Positions 49,658 through 60,435 are shown, numbered from the stretch's first letter. The stretch: DNA of 64,000 nucleotides from Glaciecola sp965660815 (GCA_965660815.1 CBFIBG010000052.1:196820-260819); one strand, 5' to 3'. Made by a program: numbers and translations. The notes: generated by a model from the letters alone, not told the origin.

Positions 49658-52600
49658 ATGGTTTACTCTTATAGTGAAAAAAAACGTATCCGTAAGGATT
49701 TTGGCAAACGTCCACAGGTACTGGAAATTCCATACCTTCTTTCAATACAACTGGATTCATTTAAAAAATTTATCGAACAAGACCCAGATGGCCAATATGG
49801 CTTGGAGTCCGCGTTTCGTTCAGTGTTCCCAATAAAGAGCTATTCTGGCAACTCTGAATTGCAGTATGTTTCATACCGGCTCGGTGACCCTGTTTTTGAC
49901 GTTAAAGAATGTCAGATACGAGGCGTGACCTACTCTGCTCCTCTAAGAGTTAAGTTAAGGCTTGTGTTATTCGATAAAGAAGCAGCACCAGGTACTGTCA
50001 AAGATATAAAAGAACAAGAAGTATATATGGGTGAAATCCCATTAATGACAGATAATGGTACTTTTGTAATAAATGGTACCGAGCGTGTAATTGTGTCACA
50101 ACTGCATCGTTCTCCTGGCGTATTTTTTGATCATGATAAAGGTAAAACGCACTCCTCAGGAAAAGTGCTATACAACGCACGAGTCATTCCATACCGAGGT
50201 TCTTGGTTAGACTTCGAGTTTGACCCTAAAGACAACTTATTTGTGCGAATAGACAGACGTCGTAAGCTTCCTGCTACTATCATATTGCGTGCATTAGACA
50301 TGACCACAGAAGAAATACTCGATAATTTCTTTGACAAAGACGCGGTAAGAATAGACGGTGAGCATTACATGATGGATGTCGTTCCAGACAGACTACGTGG
50401 CGAAACCGCTCAATTTGACATTCTGGACCAAGACGGTGGAGTATTGGTAGAACAAGGAAGACGTATTTCTGCTCGACATACCCGTTCTCTTGAGAAAGCC
50501 AAGGTTAGCGAGTTAGTTGTGCCTGCTGAATATTTAGTGGGTAAAATCTTAGATCGTTCTTACGTTGACGAAAATACGGGTGAAATAGTTGCAGAGGCAA
50601 ATCAAGAATTAACGCTTGAGCTCCTTACCGCTATGCGCGAGTCAGGAATAAAAGAGTTTAACACCCTTTACATAAATGAACTTGATCATGGTTCATACAT
50701 TTCAGATACCATCAATATAGATCCTTCAACAAACAGACTAGAAGCTCTAGTTGAGATCTACAGAATGATGCGTCCTGGAGAGCCGCCAACGAAGGACGCG
50801 GCTGAAAATTTATTTGATAACTTGTTCTTCTCAGACGACCGTTATGATCTTTCAGCGGTGGGTAGAATGAAGTTTAACAGACGTTTGGGTAGAGACGACT
50901 CTACAGGCGCCGGTACGTTAGACAAAAAAGATATTGTTGCTGTAATGAATCAACTTATTACCATCCGAGATGGTAAAGACGAAGTTGACGATATTGACCA
51001 CTTAGGTAATCGCCGTATACGCTCAGTGGGTGAAATGGCAGAAAACCAATTCAGAGTAGGTTTAGTAAGAGTTGAAAGAGCAGTCAAAGAGCGCTTATCT
51101 TTAGGTGACCTCGACGCGGTAATGCCGCAAGATCTTATCAACGCGAAACCAATTTCTGCGGCAGTTAAAGAGTTCTTTGGTTCAAGTCAGTTGTCTCAAT
51201 TTATGGATCAAAATAATCCACTGTCGGAAGTTACTCACAAACGACGTATTTCGGCATTAGGTCCAGGTGGTTTGACTCGAGAACGCGCAGGATTCGAAGT
51301 ACGTGACGTACACCCCACTCACTATGGTAGAGTGTGTCCGATTGAAACTCCTGAAGGCCCGAATATCGGTCTAATAAATTCACTTTCTAGCTTTGCTAGA
51401 ACCAACGATTTTGGTTTCCTTGAAACCCCATATCGAAGAGTTGTGAATGGCTCAGTAACCGATGACATAGAATATTTATCTGCCATCGAAGAAGGTCAAT
51501 ATGCGATAGCGCAGGCAAATGTTGCACTGGATGAAAGTAATAATCTAGTGGACGATTTGATTGCTTGTCGTCAACGCGGTGAAAACGTTTTAGTACAAAA
51601 AGAAGATATTTCTTATATGGACGTATCTCCGCAGCAGATTGTTTCCATTGCCGCCAGCATTATTCCTTTCCTAGAGCACGATGACGCGAACCGTGCACTT
51701 ATGGGATCGAACATGCAACGTCAAGCAGTGCCTACTTTGAAGGCAGACAAGCCGCTTGTCGGCACAGGCATGGAAAAAACAGTAGCTGTTGATTCTGGAG
51801 TTACCGTTGTTGCTAAGCGAGGCGGTGTAATAGATTACGTAGATGCCTCTAGAATTGTGGTAAAGGTTAATGAAGAAGAAATGTTAGCCGGTGAAGCAGG
51901 CATAGACATATATAATTTAACCAAGTACACGCGGTCTAATCAAAACACTTGTATCAACCAACGGCCAACTTGTAATGTTGGTGATCCAGTGGTGATTGGT
52001 GACGTGTTAGCCGATGGTCCTTCTACAGACCTTGGAGAGCTTGCTCTTGGCCAGAATATGCGCATCGCATTCATGCCTTGGAATGGATATAACTTCGAGG
52101 ACTCTATTCTGATATCTGAGCGCGTTGCTCAGGAAGACCGCTTTACTACTATCCATATACAAGAACTAAGTTGTATTGCCCGAGACACGAAGCTTGGTCC
52201 AGAAGAAATAAGTGGCGATATTCCAAATGTTGGTGAGTCAGCGCTTGGTAAACTGGACGAGTCAGGTGTTGTTTATATTGGCGCTGAAGTAAAAGGTGGC
52301 GATATTCTAGTTGGTAAGGTAACTCCTAAGGGTGAAACACAGTTGACCCCAGAAGAGAAACTATTAAGAGCAATATTTGGTGAAAAAGCATCAGACGTAA
52401 AAGATACGTCATTGAGAGTGCCCAACTCTGTAAGTGGCACGGTCATTGATGTTCAAGTGTTTACACGTGACGGTGTTGAGAAAGACAAACGTGCTATCGA
52501 AATTGAAGAAATGCAATTGCGCGAAGTTAAGAAAGATTTGGGCGATGAATTCGCAATTCTAGCAGATGGCATTTTTGCGCGAGCCAGCAGCTTGCTTTTG

Positions 52601-53686
52601 AATGCCGGAGTGGCTCAAGACAAACTTGACAGTATGCCTCGCGAGAAGTGGTTCGATATACCAGTATCCGACGAAGATGCGCAAAACGAACTTGATCAAA
52701 ACGCTGAGCAATTTGTAGAAATTAAAAACGATTTCGACAAAAAGTTTGAAACTAAACGTCGCAAGATTACCCAAGGGGATGACCTTGCGCCAGGCGTGCT
52801 TAAGATAGTCAAAGTATATTTAGCGGTTAAGCGTTCGATACAGCCTGGTGATAAAATGGCAGGAAGGCACGGTAACAAAGGTGTTATTTCTACCATACAG
52901 CCAGTTGAGGATATGCCTTACGACTCAGACGGTACTCCAGTCGACATCGTATTGAACCCACTAGGCGTTCCTTCGCGGATGAACATTGGTCAGATTCTTG
53001 AAACGCACTTAGGCATGGCAGCACATGGTTTAGGCGTTAAGATTGACAAGATGATTAAGGAGCAACAAGAGGTCGCTAAGCTACGTGACTTCTTAAAAGA
53101 AGTATATTCACTTGGAACTTCGCATCAAGAAGTCAATATCGATGAATTTACCGACGCTGAAGTCAAACGATTAGCTGAAAACCTTCGCAAGGGTGTACCT
53201 GTAGCAACGCCAGTATTTGATGGTGCCAATGAAGCTGAAATTAAGAAGATGCTGACACTTGCTGATATTCCAGAGTCAGGCCAAATCACATTATTTGATG
53301 GCCGGACTGGCAGGTCCTTCGAACGACCTGTGACTGTCGGCTACATGTATATGCTGAAGTTAAATCACTTAGTGGATGATAAAATGCATGCTCGTTCGAC
53401 TGGTTCTTACAGCTTGGTAACGCAGCAGCCACTTGGTGGTAAAGCTCAGTTCGGTGGTCAGCGCTTTGGAGAGATGGAAGTATGGGCCTTAGAGGCTTAC
53501 GGTGCCGCATATACATTACAGGAAATGCTGACTGTTAAATCAGATGATGTAAATGGTCGAACTAAGATGTACAAAAACATCGTGGATGGTGATCATAGAA
53601 TGGAGCCAGGCATGCCTGAGTCCTTCAATGTATTGCTTAAAGAAATTCGTTCTTTAGGCATAAACATCGAACTAGAAGAACAGTAG
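49658..53686 (+). CDS. rpoB: DNA-directed RNA polymerase subunit beta
   Basis: The 1342-residue beta subunit, the same length as in E. coli. The rifampicin pocket reads SSQLSQFMDQNNPLSEVTHK and RRISALGPGGLTRERAGFEV, the wild-type sensitive form. Other landmarks are GTERVIVSQLHRSPGVFFD near 130-150, GYNFEDSILISERV, and the C-terminal HGNKGVISTIQPVEDMPY and GGKAQFGGQRFGEMEVWALE. The ATG at 49658 gives the family N-terminus MVYSYSEKKRIRKDFGKRP. It is co-transcribed with rpoC, 113 bases downstream. Confidence 0.99.
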   Translation: MVYSYSEKKRIRKDFGKRPQVLEIPYLLSIQLDSFKKFIEQDPDGQYGLESAFRSVFPIKSYSGNSELQYVSYRLGDPVFDVKECQIRGVTYSAPLRVKLRLVLFDKEAAPGTVKDIKEQEVYMGEIPLMTDNGTFVINGTERVIVSQLHRSPGVFFDHDKGKTHSSGKVLYNARVIPYRGSWLDFEFDPKDNLFVRIDRRRKLPATIILRALDMTTEEILDNFFDKDAVRIDGEHYMMDVVPDRLRGETAQFDILDQDGGVLVEQGRRISARHTRSLEKAKVSELVVPAEYLVGKILDRSYVDENTGEIVAEANQELTLELLTAMRESGIKEFNTLYINELDHGSYISDTINIDPSTNRLEALVEIYRMMRPGEPPTKDAAENLFDNLFFSDDRYDLSAVGRMKFNRRLGRDDSTGAGTLDKKDIVAVMNQLITIRDGKDEVDDIDHLGNRRIRSVGEMAENQFRVGLVRVERAVKERLSLGDLDAVMPQDLINAKPISAAVKEFFGSSQLSQFMDQNNPLSEVTHKRRISALGPGGLTRERAGFEVRDVHPTHYGRVCPIETPEGPNIGLINSLSSFARTNDFGFLETPYRRVVNGSVTDDIEYLSAIEEGQYAIAQANVALDESNNLVDDLIACRQRGENVLVQKEDISYMDVSPQQIVSIAASIIPFLEHDDANRALMGSNMQRQAVPTLKADKPLVGTGMEKTVAVDSGVTVVAKRGGVIDYVDASRIVVKVNEEEMLAGEAGIDIYNLTKYTRSNQNTCINQRPTCNVGDPVVIGDVLADGPSTDLGELALGQNMRIAFMPWNGYNFEDSILISERVAQEDRFTTIHIQELSCIARDTKLGPEEISGDIPNVGESALGKLDESGVVYIGAEVKGGDILVGKVTPKGETQLTPEEKLLRAIFGEKASDVKDTSLRVPNSVSGTVIDVQVFTRDGVEKDKRAIEIEEMQLREVKKDLGDEFAILADGIFARASSLLLNAGVAQDKLDSMPREKWFDIPVSDEDAQNELDQNAEQFVEIKNDFDKKFETKRRKITQGDDLAPGVLKIVKVYLAVKRSIQPGDKMAGRHGNKGVISTIQPVEDMPYDSDGTPVDIVLNPLGVPSRMNIGQILETHLGMAAHGLGVKIDKMIKEQQEVAKLRDFLKEVYSLGTSHQEVNIDEFTDAEVKRLAENLRKGVPVATPVFDGANEAEIKKMLTLADIPESGQITLFDGRTGRSFERPVTVGYMYMLKLNHLVDDKMHARSTGSYSLVTQQPLGGKAQFGGQRFGEMEVWALEAYGAAYTLQEMLTVKSDDVNGRTKMYKNIVDGDHRMEPGMPESFNVLLKEIRSLGINIELEEQ

Positions 53687-53799
53687 AAATAGCATTTGGG
53701 CGCCTAGTTTTACTGGGCGCTATGTAATTTTACAGGTGGCTTTGCAGTCGAAGTAATTATTCAGCGAAGCAAGTTATACAACTCCGTTGGGAGAGAAAT

Positions 53800-56700
53800 G
53801 TGAAAGACTTATTAAAGTTTATTAAACAACAAAACAAGACCGAAGAGTTTGATAATATCAAAATCGGTCTTGCATCACCGGACCAGGTCAGATCGTGGTC
53901 TTATGGTGAAGTTAAAAAGCCTGAAACGATCAATTATCGTACCTTTAAACCAGAACGAGATGGACTTTTTTGTGCCCGAATATTCGGCCCTGTAAAAGAT
54001 TATGAGTGTTTGTGTGGTAAATACAAACGTCTAAAACACAGAGGCGTTATTTGTGAAAAATGTGGCGTAGAAGTTACCCTTACAAAAGTGCGTCGTGAGC
54101 GCATGGGCCATATAGAGCTTGCAAGCCCAGTTGCACATATATGGTTTCTTAAATCGCTACCTTCAAGAATAGGCTTAATGCTTGATATGACGTTGCGCGA
54201 CATTGAGCGCGTGCTTTATTTTGAGTCATATGTTGTTACTGAACCGGGTATGACTGAGCTCGTGCAAGGCAGCCTTCTAAATGAAGAGGAATACCTCGAT
54301 TCGTTAGAAGAACACGGCGACGAATTTGAAGCCAAAATGGGTGCTGAAGCGGTATTTGAATTGTTGAAAGATCTTGACGTGGATGCCGATGTCGCATCAA
54401 TGCGCGAAGAACTTCCTAGTGTAACCTCGGAAACCAAACGTAAAAAGATTACCAAAAGACTTAAATTGCTAGAGTCGTTCCAGATGTCAGGAAACAAGCC
54501 AGAGTGGATGATATTGACGGTGTTACCCGTATTACCACCTGAGTTGCGTCCATTAGTGCCACTAGATGGCGGTCGATTTGCTACTTCTGACCTCAACGAT
54601 TTATATCGCCGAGTAATAAACAGAAACAATCGTTTAAAGCGTCTTTTAGATTTAGCGGCTCCAGATATTATTGTTCGCAACGAAAAGCGCATGTTGCAAG
54701 AGGCGGTAGATGCACTTCTTGACAACGGTCGTCGTGGCAGAGCCATCACAGGTTCAAATAAGCGTCCTTTGAAATCACTTGCTGACATGATCAAAGGGAA
54801 GCAAGGACGGTTCCGTCAGAACTTGTTAGGTAAACGAGTAGATTACTCTGGTCGTTCTGTTATCACAGTAGGCCCTACACTTAGGCTGCATCAGTGCGGC
54901 TTGCCGAAGAAAATGGCACTTGAACTATTCAAGCCGTTTATTTATGGCAAACTTGAAGGGCGTGGCTTAGCGACTACTATTAAAGCAGCTAAGAAATTAG
55001 TAGAAAGAGAGGCTCCAGAAGTATGGGACGTACTAGATGAGGTAATCAGAGAGCATCCTGTTCTTTTGAACCGAGCGCCCACGCTCCACCGACTTGGTAT
55101 TCAGGCTTTTGAGCCAACTCTGATTGAAGGTAAGGCTATCCAGCTTCATCCGTTAGTATGTGCGGCTTACAATGCCGACTTCGACGGAGATCAAATGGCG
55201 GTCCACGTACCTCTTACTATTGAAGCTCAGCTAGAAGCCAGAGCTTTGATGATGTCTACGAATAACATTCTATCACCAGCAAACGGTGAACCTATCATTG
55301 TACCTTCTCAGGACGTGGTTTTAGGTTTGTATTACCTAACACGAGAAAGAGTAAACGGTAAAGGGGAAGGGATGGTTTTCACTAGTCCAAACGAAGCTGA
55401 AAAAGCCTACAGGACTGAATGTGCTGAATTACATGCAAGAGTAAAGGTAAGAATTACTGAGTACGATGTTGCTGAAGATGGTTCAAAAGTGGAAAAAGTG
55501 ACGCTTACGGATACAACCGTTGGTAGAGCGATATTTTCTCTTATGTTACCCAAAGGCCTACCTTTTGAGCTCATCAATCAACCTATGGGTAAAAAGCAAA
55601 TTTCAAGACTTCTAAATGCTTGTTATCGTACTCTTGGTTTAAAAGATACGGTTATCGCTGCTGACCAAATTATGTATACAGGTTTTCATTATGCGATGAT
55701 TGCTGGCGCATCGGTTGGTATCGATGACATGGTAATTCCTGAAGCTAAGAAAGCACTCGTAGAGCAAGCTGAAGCCGAAGTTATTGAAATACAAGAACAG
55801 TTTAATCAAGGCTTAGTTACCGCTGGTGAAAGATACAACAAAGTAATAGATATTTGGTCAACGGCTAATGATAAAGTTGCCAAAGCCATGATGGACAACC
55901 TGAAGACCGAAACTGTTATTAACAAAGATGGTGAACAAGAAAATCAAGATTCATTCAATTCTGTTTACATGATGGCAGACTCTGGTGCACGTGGTAGTGC
56001 AGCTCAGATTCGTCAGTTAGCGGGTATGCGAGGCCTGATGGCAAAACCAGACGGGTCAATTATTGAAACGCCGATCATTGCAAACTTCCGTGAAGGTCTA
56101 AATGTACAGCAGTACTTTATTTCAACTCACGGTGCTCGTAAAGGACTTGCCGATACTGCACTTAAAACAGCAAACTCTGGTTATTTGACTCGTAGATTAG
56201 TCGACGTTGCACAGGACTTGGTTATTACAAACGACGACTGTGGGACGTTCGAAGGAGTGAAAATGACTCCTCTTATTGAGGGTGGAGATGTTGTAGAGCC
56301 TTTAAGAGAAAGAGTACTAGGCCGAGTTGTTGCAGAAGACGTAATTAAACCTGGTACAAAAGACCATGTCTTAGTAGAGCGTAATGTCCTTCTTGATGAA
56401 GGTTTAGTTGACATGTTAGAAGCAAATTCTGTTGACCAAATTATAGTGCGTTCAGTTATTACCTGTGACAATGACCATGGCGTATGTGCCAAATGCTACG
56501 GCCGTGATTTAGCCAGAGGTCACATGGTAGGCTCTGGTGAATCTGTTGGCGTTATTGCCGCTCAGTCAATTGGTGAACCAGGTACACAGTTAACCATGCG
56601 TACTTTCCACATTGGTGGTGCGGCTTCAAGAGCGTCTGCTGAGAACAACGTACAAGTTAAGACAGCGGGCACACTGAAGCTTCACAACGCTAAATCTGTA

Positions 56701-58008
56701 AGAAACACAGACGGAAAATTAGTAATTGTTTCGCGGTCAACTGAATTGACGGTTATTGACGACCAAGGTCGTGAAAAAGAGCGTTACAAAGTCCCATATG
56801 GTTCAATATTGTCAGTTGATGACGGCGCAGCCATATCAGCAGGCGAAGTTGTTGCTGCTTGGGATCCGCATAGCCATCCAATCGTGACTGAGCGTCCGTC
56901 CAAAATTACATTTGCGGACATAGACGACAGCAACACTGAAACTCAACAAGATGAGTTAACAGGTATTGCTCGAGTTGTGGTTAAAGATCTTTCTAAGGCA
57001 AATGCTAAAGAGCCTAAGTTAATCCTAGAGAGTGAAAATGGTGCTCTTCAAGAAATTCGCCTACCAAGCTTTACTACCATCGAAGCAATAGATGGTAAGA
57101 CTGCCAATGAAGGTGATGTGCTCGCAAGAATTCCACAAGAAAGTTCTAAAACAAGAGATATTACTGGTGGTCTGCCGAGAGTTGCTGATTTATTCGAGGC
57201 ACGAAAACCAAAAGAACCAGCTATATTGGCTGAAATCTCAGGTGTAATTGGTTTCGGTAAGGAAACAAAAGGCAAGAAGCGTCTAACTATTACTCCTAAA
57301 GCGGATAGCAAAGAGAGTATAACCGTATCTCTTAATGCTACGGGCGCTTACGAAGAGATGATTCCTAAGTGGAGACAACTCAACGTGTTCGAAGGTGAGT
57401 CTGTAGAAAAAGGCGAAGTCGTATCTGACGGGCCTGAATCTCCGCATGATATCCTTCGTCTTCGTGGAGTGAGTGCGGTCGCTAATTATATTGTTAACGA
57501 AGTTCAAGAAGTATATCGCTTGCAAGGCGTGAAAATTAACGATAAACATATTGAAGTTGTGATTCGTCAAATGTTACGTAAGTGTATTATACTGAACTCA
57601 GGTGACAGCAATCTATTAGAGGGCGAACAAATAGAAGTGTCTCAAGTTAAGATTGCAAACCGTGAGCTTGAAAAACAAGGTAAAATACCGGCAACATACG
57701 AGATCCAGTTGCTTGGGATTACAAAAGCGTCACTTTCTACTGAATCGTTTATTTCAGCAGCGTCTTTCCAAGAGACAACAAGAGTTCTCACAGAAGCAGC
57801 TGTTCAAGGTAAAGAAGACGATTTACGCGGATTGAAAGAAAACGTGATCGTTGGTCGACTTATTCCAGCAGGAACGGGTTTTGCGTATCATCAAAAACGT
57901 GCAGCACGCAAGGCAGCTCTGTTTGAAGACGATATGTCTGTGTCTGCGGACGAAGCTCAAGCGCAGTTAGCAGAAGCTTTAAATGCGGGAAATGACGAGA
58001 CTGAATAA
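53800..58008 (+). CDS. rpoC: DNA-directed RNA polymerase subunit beta'
   Basis: The 1402-residue catalytic subunit. The zinc site is formed around CLCGKYKRLKHRGVICEKCG, and the active-site Mg-binding motif is YNADFDGDQMAVHVPL. The trigger-loop and bridge-helix region lie around MADSGARGSAAQIRQLAGMR and TGGLPRVADLFEARKPKE. The frame starts at a GTG (53800) preceded by GGGAGAG; the first residues match MKDLLKFIKQQNKTEEFD. A strong terminator follows 25 bases after the stop. Confidence 0.99.
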   Translation: MKDLLKFIKQQNKTEEFDNIKIGLASPDQVRSWSYGEVKKPETINYRTFKPERDGLFCARIFGPVKDYECLCGKYKRLKHRGVICEKCGVEVTLTKVRRERMGHIELASPVAHIWFLKSLPSRIGLMLDMTLRDIERVLYFESYVVTEPGMTELVQGSLLNEEEYLDSLEEHGDEFEAKMGAEAVFELLKDLDVDADVASMREELPSVTSETKRKKITKRLKLLESFQMSGNKPEWMILTVLPVLPPELRPLVPLDGGRFATSDLNDLYRRVINRNNRLKRLLDLAAPDIIVRNEKRMLQEAVDALLDNGRRGRAITGSNKRPLKSLADMIKGKQGRFRQNLLGKRVDYSGRSVITVGPTLRLHQCGLPKKMALELFKPFIYGKLEGRGLATTIKAAKKLVEREAPEVWDVLDEVIREHPVLLNRAPTLHRLGIQAFEPTLIEGKAIQLHPLVCAAYNADFDGDQMAVHVPLTIEAQLEARALMMSTNNILSPANGEPIIVPSQDVVLGLYYLTRERVNGKGEGMVFTSPNEAEKAYRTECAELHARVKVRITEYDVAEDGSKVEKVTLTDTTVGRAIFSLMLPKGLPFELINQPMGKKQISRLLNACYRTLGLKDTVIAADQIMYTGFHYAMIAGASVGIDDMVIPEAKKALVEQAEAEVIEIQEQFNQGLVTAGERYNKVIDIWSTANDKVAKAMMDNLKTETVINKDGEQENQDSFNSVYMMADSGARGSAAQIRQLAGMRGLMAKPDGSIIETPIIANFREGLNVQQYFISTHGARKGLADTALKTANSGYLTRRLVDVAQDLVITNDDCGTFEGVKMTPLIEGGDVVEPLRERVLGRVVAEDVIKPGTKDHVLVERNVLLDEGLVDMLEANSVDQIIVRSVITCDNDHGVCAKCYGRDLARGHMVGSGESVGVIAAQSIGEPGTQLTMRTFHIGGAASRASAENNVQVKTAGTLKLHNAKSVRNTDGKLVIVSRSTELTVIDDQGREKERYKVPYGSILSVDDGAAISAGEVVAAWDPHSHPIVTERPSKITFADIDDSNTETQQDELTGIARVVVKDLSKANAKEPKLILESENGALQEIRLPSFTTIEAIDGKTANEGDVLARIPQESSKTRDITGGLPRVADLFEARKPKEPAILAEISGVIGFGKETKGKKRLTITPKADSKESITVSLNATGAYEEMIPKWRQLNVFEGESVEKGEVVSDGPESPHDILRLRGVSAVANYIVNEVQEVYRLQGVKINDKHIEVVIRQMLRKCIILNSGDSNLLEGEQIEVSQVKIANRELEKQGKIPATYEIQLLGITKASLSTESFISAASFQETTRVLTEAAVQGKEDDLRGLKENVIVGRLIPAGTGFAYHQKRAARKAALFEDDMSVSADEAQAQLAEALNAGNDETE

Positions 58009-58033
58009 GACACTGTCTTAGTTAAAGGTTTTT

Positions 58034-58064
58034 AAAAAGCATAGCTTAAGCTATGCTTTTTTTT
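58034..58064 (+). terminator. factor-independent terminator after rpoC
   Basis: A perfect 28-base palindrome centred on AGCTTAAGCT (58034-58061) is followed by more T residues. It can act in either direction but lies just after rpoC and over 100 bases from the convergent PEP-CTERM gene stop. Confidence 0.93.
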
Positions 58065-58175
58065 AATCGTTTGTCCGGTACAAAAATTAATTAATAAACA
58101 AAAAGCACCCTATAAAGGATGCTTCTAAATCAACTGTAAGTCTTTATTCTATTTATTTGTACAAAAACATAACGT

Positions 58176-58958
58176 TTATAATGCGCTACCTGCTCGCTTT
58201 TTGTGTCTAAATAACAGCCCAGAAACACCAGCAAACATTATAAATGCAATGGCTGGAGCTGACACCGGATTGACTTCATTTTCTATAAACCCTATTAAGT
58301 TGGCAGTAAGGTTTTGACTTGGCTCTTCAGCGTTCGTTTGCATAAAGTTAACGTCGAAAATAGTCGTTAGAGCACCTTCAACTGCGTTTGATAAATCACC
58401 CGTTCCCCAAGCGACCCCTGTACCATTTCCGTTCGCGTCTACGGTTATCCAATCGCCTGTACCGTTACCATCTACACCACCTGGCGCAGAATAATTGACT
58501 GTGGTAACAGCATTCGGGCCTGTGAAAGGGGCAAGGACAGTTTGGGAGCTAATGGGTGAAACGAAGTTCAGCGACCCACCGCCGGCCGCATCAATAAGGG
58601 CCAGTACACTATTATTTCGTTGGGTAAAGCTACTATTTTCTCCCATCACAAACATACCGCCTCCTGCTTGCAAGTAGGTTAGAAACTGTGCCTGTTCAGC
58701 TGTTGAAATCGCCAAATTATTCGAAAAACGGATATCCCATACTTGATCATATGACGATAAATCCATAGGCACGACATCAAACACGCTTACTGTATTTCCG
58801 ACCGCTTGATGCAGCATAGTAATTTGGTCTGTGATTGAACTTGTTGTTCCGGGTTCAGAGGTGCCACTAGAACCGTTTATTATGGCCACAGGGCCGGCAA
58901 AGACAGAAGTAGCGGTAAGACTAAGAGTGGCCGTTAATGTCAATAGCAATTTTTTCAT
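58176..58958 (-). CDS. PEP-CTERM-type exported protein
   Basis: A 260-residue surface-type protein. The signal peptide is KKLLLTLTATLSLTATSVFA (2-21). The C-terminus has the PEP-CTERM sorting signal: the VSAPA tetrad variant, a hydrophobic span (IAFIMFAGVSGLLF) and a basic tail RHKKRAGSAL. Such proteins are processed by an exosortase, encoded elsewhere. The middle part (PVAIINGSSGTSEPGTTSSI to LQAGGGMFVMGENSSFTQRN) suggests a GATase-like or DUF4350-like fold, common where a time-bound or structural note is read, but no function is assigned. The start at 58958 has AAGGA seven bases upstream and a normal signal; the frame extends to 59003. It interrupts rpoC-rpsL on the opposite strand. Confidence 0.85.
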   Translation of the reverse strand: MKKLLLTLTATLSLTATSVFAGPVAIINGSSGTSEPGTTSSITDQITMLHQAVGNTVSVFDVVPMDLSSYDQVWDIRFSNNLAISTAEQAQFLTYLQAGGGMFVMGENSSFTQRNNSVLALIDAAGGGSLNFVSPISSQTVLAPFTGPNAVTTVNYSAPGGVDGNGTGDWITVDANGNGTGVAWGTGDLSNAVEGALTTIFDVNFMQTNAEEPSQNLTANLIGFIENEVNPVSAPAIAFIMFAGVSGLLFRHKKRAGSAL

Positions 58959-59332
58959 TTCATATTCCTTCATCATGGTATTAATTATTATATTCAGTAC
59001 CAAACTGCATATTTATACGACGTTTACGCGACTACAATGGCAGAATTGCATCATGCATATTAAATGCCACTAAAAAAATACGATATAAAACAATAATCTG
59101 TAAAGTTAAAAAAATATTTTTTAAAAAAATGTTAAATATGCTGACAGTCATTATTGTCTTGGAGTGTCTGTAATTAATAAAGTCAATTGGCATCTTACGA
59201 TGTCAAATGAGTTATCACATTAAATAATATTGGTCTCTTTGTTATTTACTGAGCTTGAAACATTGCATTTGAACAAGATTCCCACATTATCTGTTAAAAG
59301 GGCTCTATTCTAAGAATATCCTCGTATTATGC
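58959..59332. other. intergenic region between the PEP-CTERM and rpsL genes
   Basis: About 370 bases with no gene. It is strongly AT-rich, especially around 59080-59140. It should contain the PEP-CTERM promoter on the left and possible UP-element sequence for the str promoter on the right. Confidence 0.5.
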
Positions 59333-59361
59333 TTGACAGTTCTAAGCTTGATCTATAACAT
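59333..59361 (+). promoter_or_regulatory. sigma-70 promoter of the str block (rpsL-rpsG)
   Basis: A consensus TTGACA at 59333-59338 and TAACAT at 59356-59361 are spaced by exactly 17 bases. TTCGCGACC follows as a GC-rich discriminator. The start point would lie near 59368, giving a leader of about 145 bases before rpsL. Confidence 0.88.
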
Positions 59362-59514
59362 TTCGCGACCAAAATTTAGCCCATTCATCCATATTGGGCT
59401 GGAAAAGGGTATAAACGAGCAGAAAAAAGCGAAAACAGTATTGATTTTCGCTATCTATTTAGTCTTAAAATACAGTTTTGAATTTTAAGTATTTTTATAA
59501 ACAGGAGCTAGTTA

Positions 59515-59889
59515 ATGGCAACAGTTAACCAGTTAGTGCGTAAGCCTCGCAAAAAGCCGGTAGAGAAATCTAGCGTTGCTGCGTTGCAAGCTTGCCCACA
59601 ACGTCGTGGTGTTTGCACTCGAGTGTATACTACCACTCCAAAGAAGCCAAACTCGGCAATGCGTAAAGTATGTCGTGTACGCTTAACAAATGGCTATGAA
59701 GTTTCTTCATACATTGGTGGTGAAGGTCATAATTTACAGGAACACAGTGTCGTATTGATTCGCGGTGGACGTGTAAAAGACTTACCAGGTGTTAGATATC
59801 ATACCGTTCGTGGAACTCTCGATTGTTCGGGCGTTAGCGATCGTAAACAGGGCCGTTCTAAGTACGGCGCGAAAAGGCCGAAGTCATAA
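59515..59889 (+). CDS. rpsL: 30S ribosomal protein S12
   Basis: Decoding-centre protein of 124 residues. The streptomycin-related sites are wild type: TTPKKPNSAMRK near 43 and GGRVKDLPGVRYH near 88. GGAG lies before the ATG (CAGGAGCTAGTTAATG). It is followed 75 bases later by rpsG. Confidence 0.99.
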   Translation: MATVNQLVRKPRKKPVEKSSVAALQACPQRRGVCTRVYTTTPKKPNSAMRKVCRVRLTNGYEVSSYIGGEGHNLQEHSVVLIRGGRVKDLPGVRYHTVRGTLDCSGVSDRKQGRSKYGAKRPKS

Positions 59890-59964
59890 CGGTTCTCCGT
59901 TAGTAAGGCCAAACTATTAATAATTTGAGTTTTGGGAAATCCCTGAATTCCACGGAGAATTAAG

Positions 59965-60435
59965 ATGCCAAGAAGACGAGTCGTAGGTCAACGTAAAATC
60001 CTACCAGATCCTAAGTTCGGATCAGAGTTGCTTGCAAAATTTATGAATGTCGTAATGCTCGACGGCAAAAAATCGACCGCTGAAAAAATCGTATACGGTG
60101 CCCTTGATATTGTTGCTGAAAAAACCGGCAAGCCACACCTAGACGTATTTGAAGACGCACTAGACAATATTCGCCCTACTGTTGAGGTTAAATCTCGAAG
60201 GGTGGGTGGTTCTACTTATCAAGTTCCAGTAGAAGTTCGTCCAGTCCGAAGAAATGCACTAGGTATGCGCTGGATGGTTGAAGCGGCACGTAAACGTGGC
60301 GAAAAGTCCATGGCTCAGCGCCTAGCGTCTGAAATAATGGATGCGCAAGATAACAAAGGAAGTGCGGTTAAGAAACGTGAAGATGTTCACCGCATGGCGG
60401 AAGCCAACAAGGCCTTTGCACACTACCGTTGGTAG
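59965..60435 (+). CDS. rpsG: 30S ribosomal protein S7
   Basis: The 156-residue primary binder that nucleates the 30S head and, in E. coli, represses the str operon. Family segments are MPRRRVVGQRKILPDPKFGS, AEKIVYGALDIV, KSRRVGGSTYQVPVEVRP and ANKAFAHYRW at the end. It is the same length as the E. coli B form's shorter relatives. A terminator-like hairpin follows 25 bases after the stop. Confidence 0.99.
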   Translation: MPRRRVVGQRKILPDPKFGSELLAKFMNVVMLDGKKSTAEKIVYGALDIVAEKTGKPHLDVFEDALDNIRPTVEVKSRRVGGSTYQVPVEVRPVRRNALGMRWMVEAARKRGEKSMAQRLASEIMDAQDNKGSAVKKREDVHRMAEANKAFAHYRW

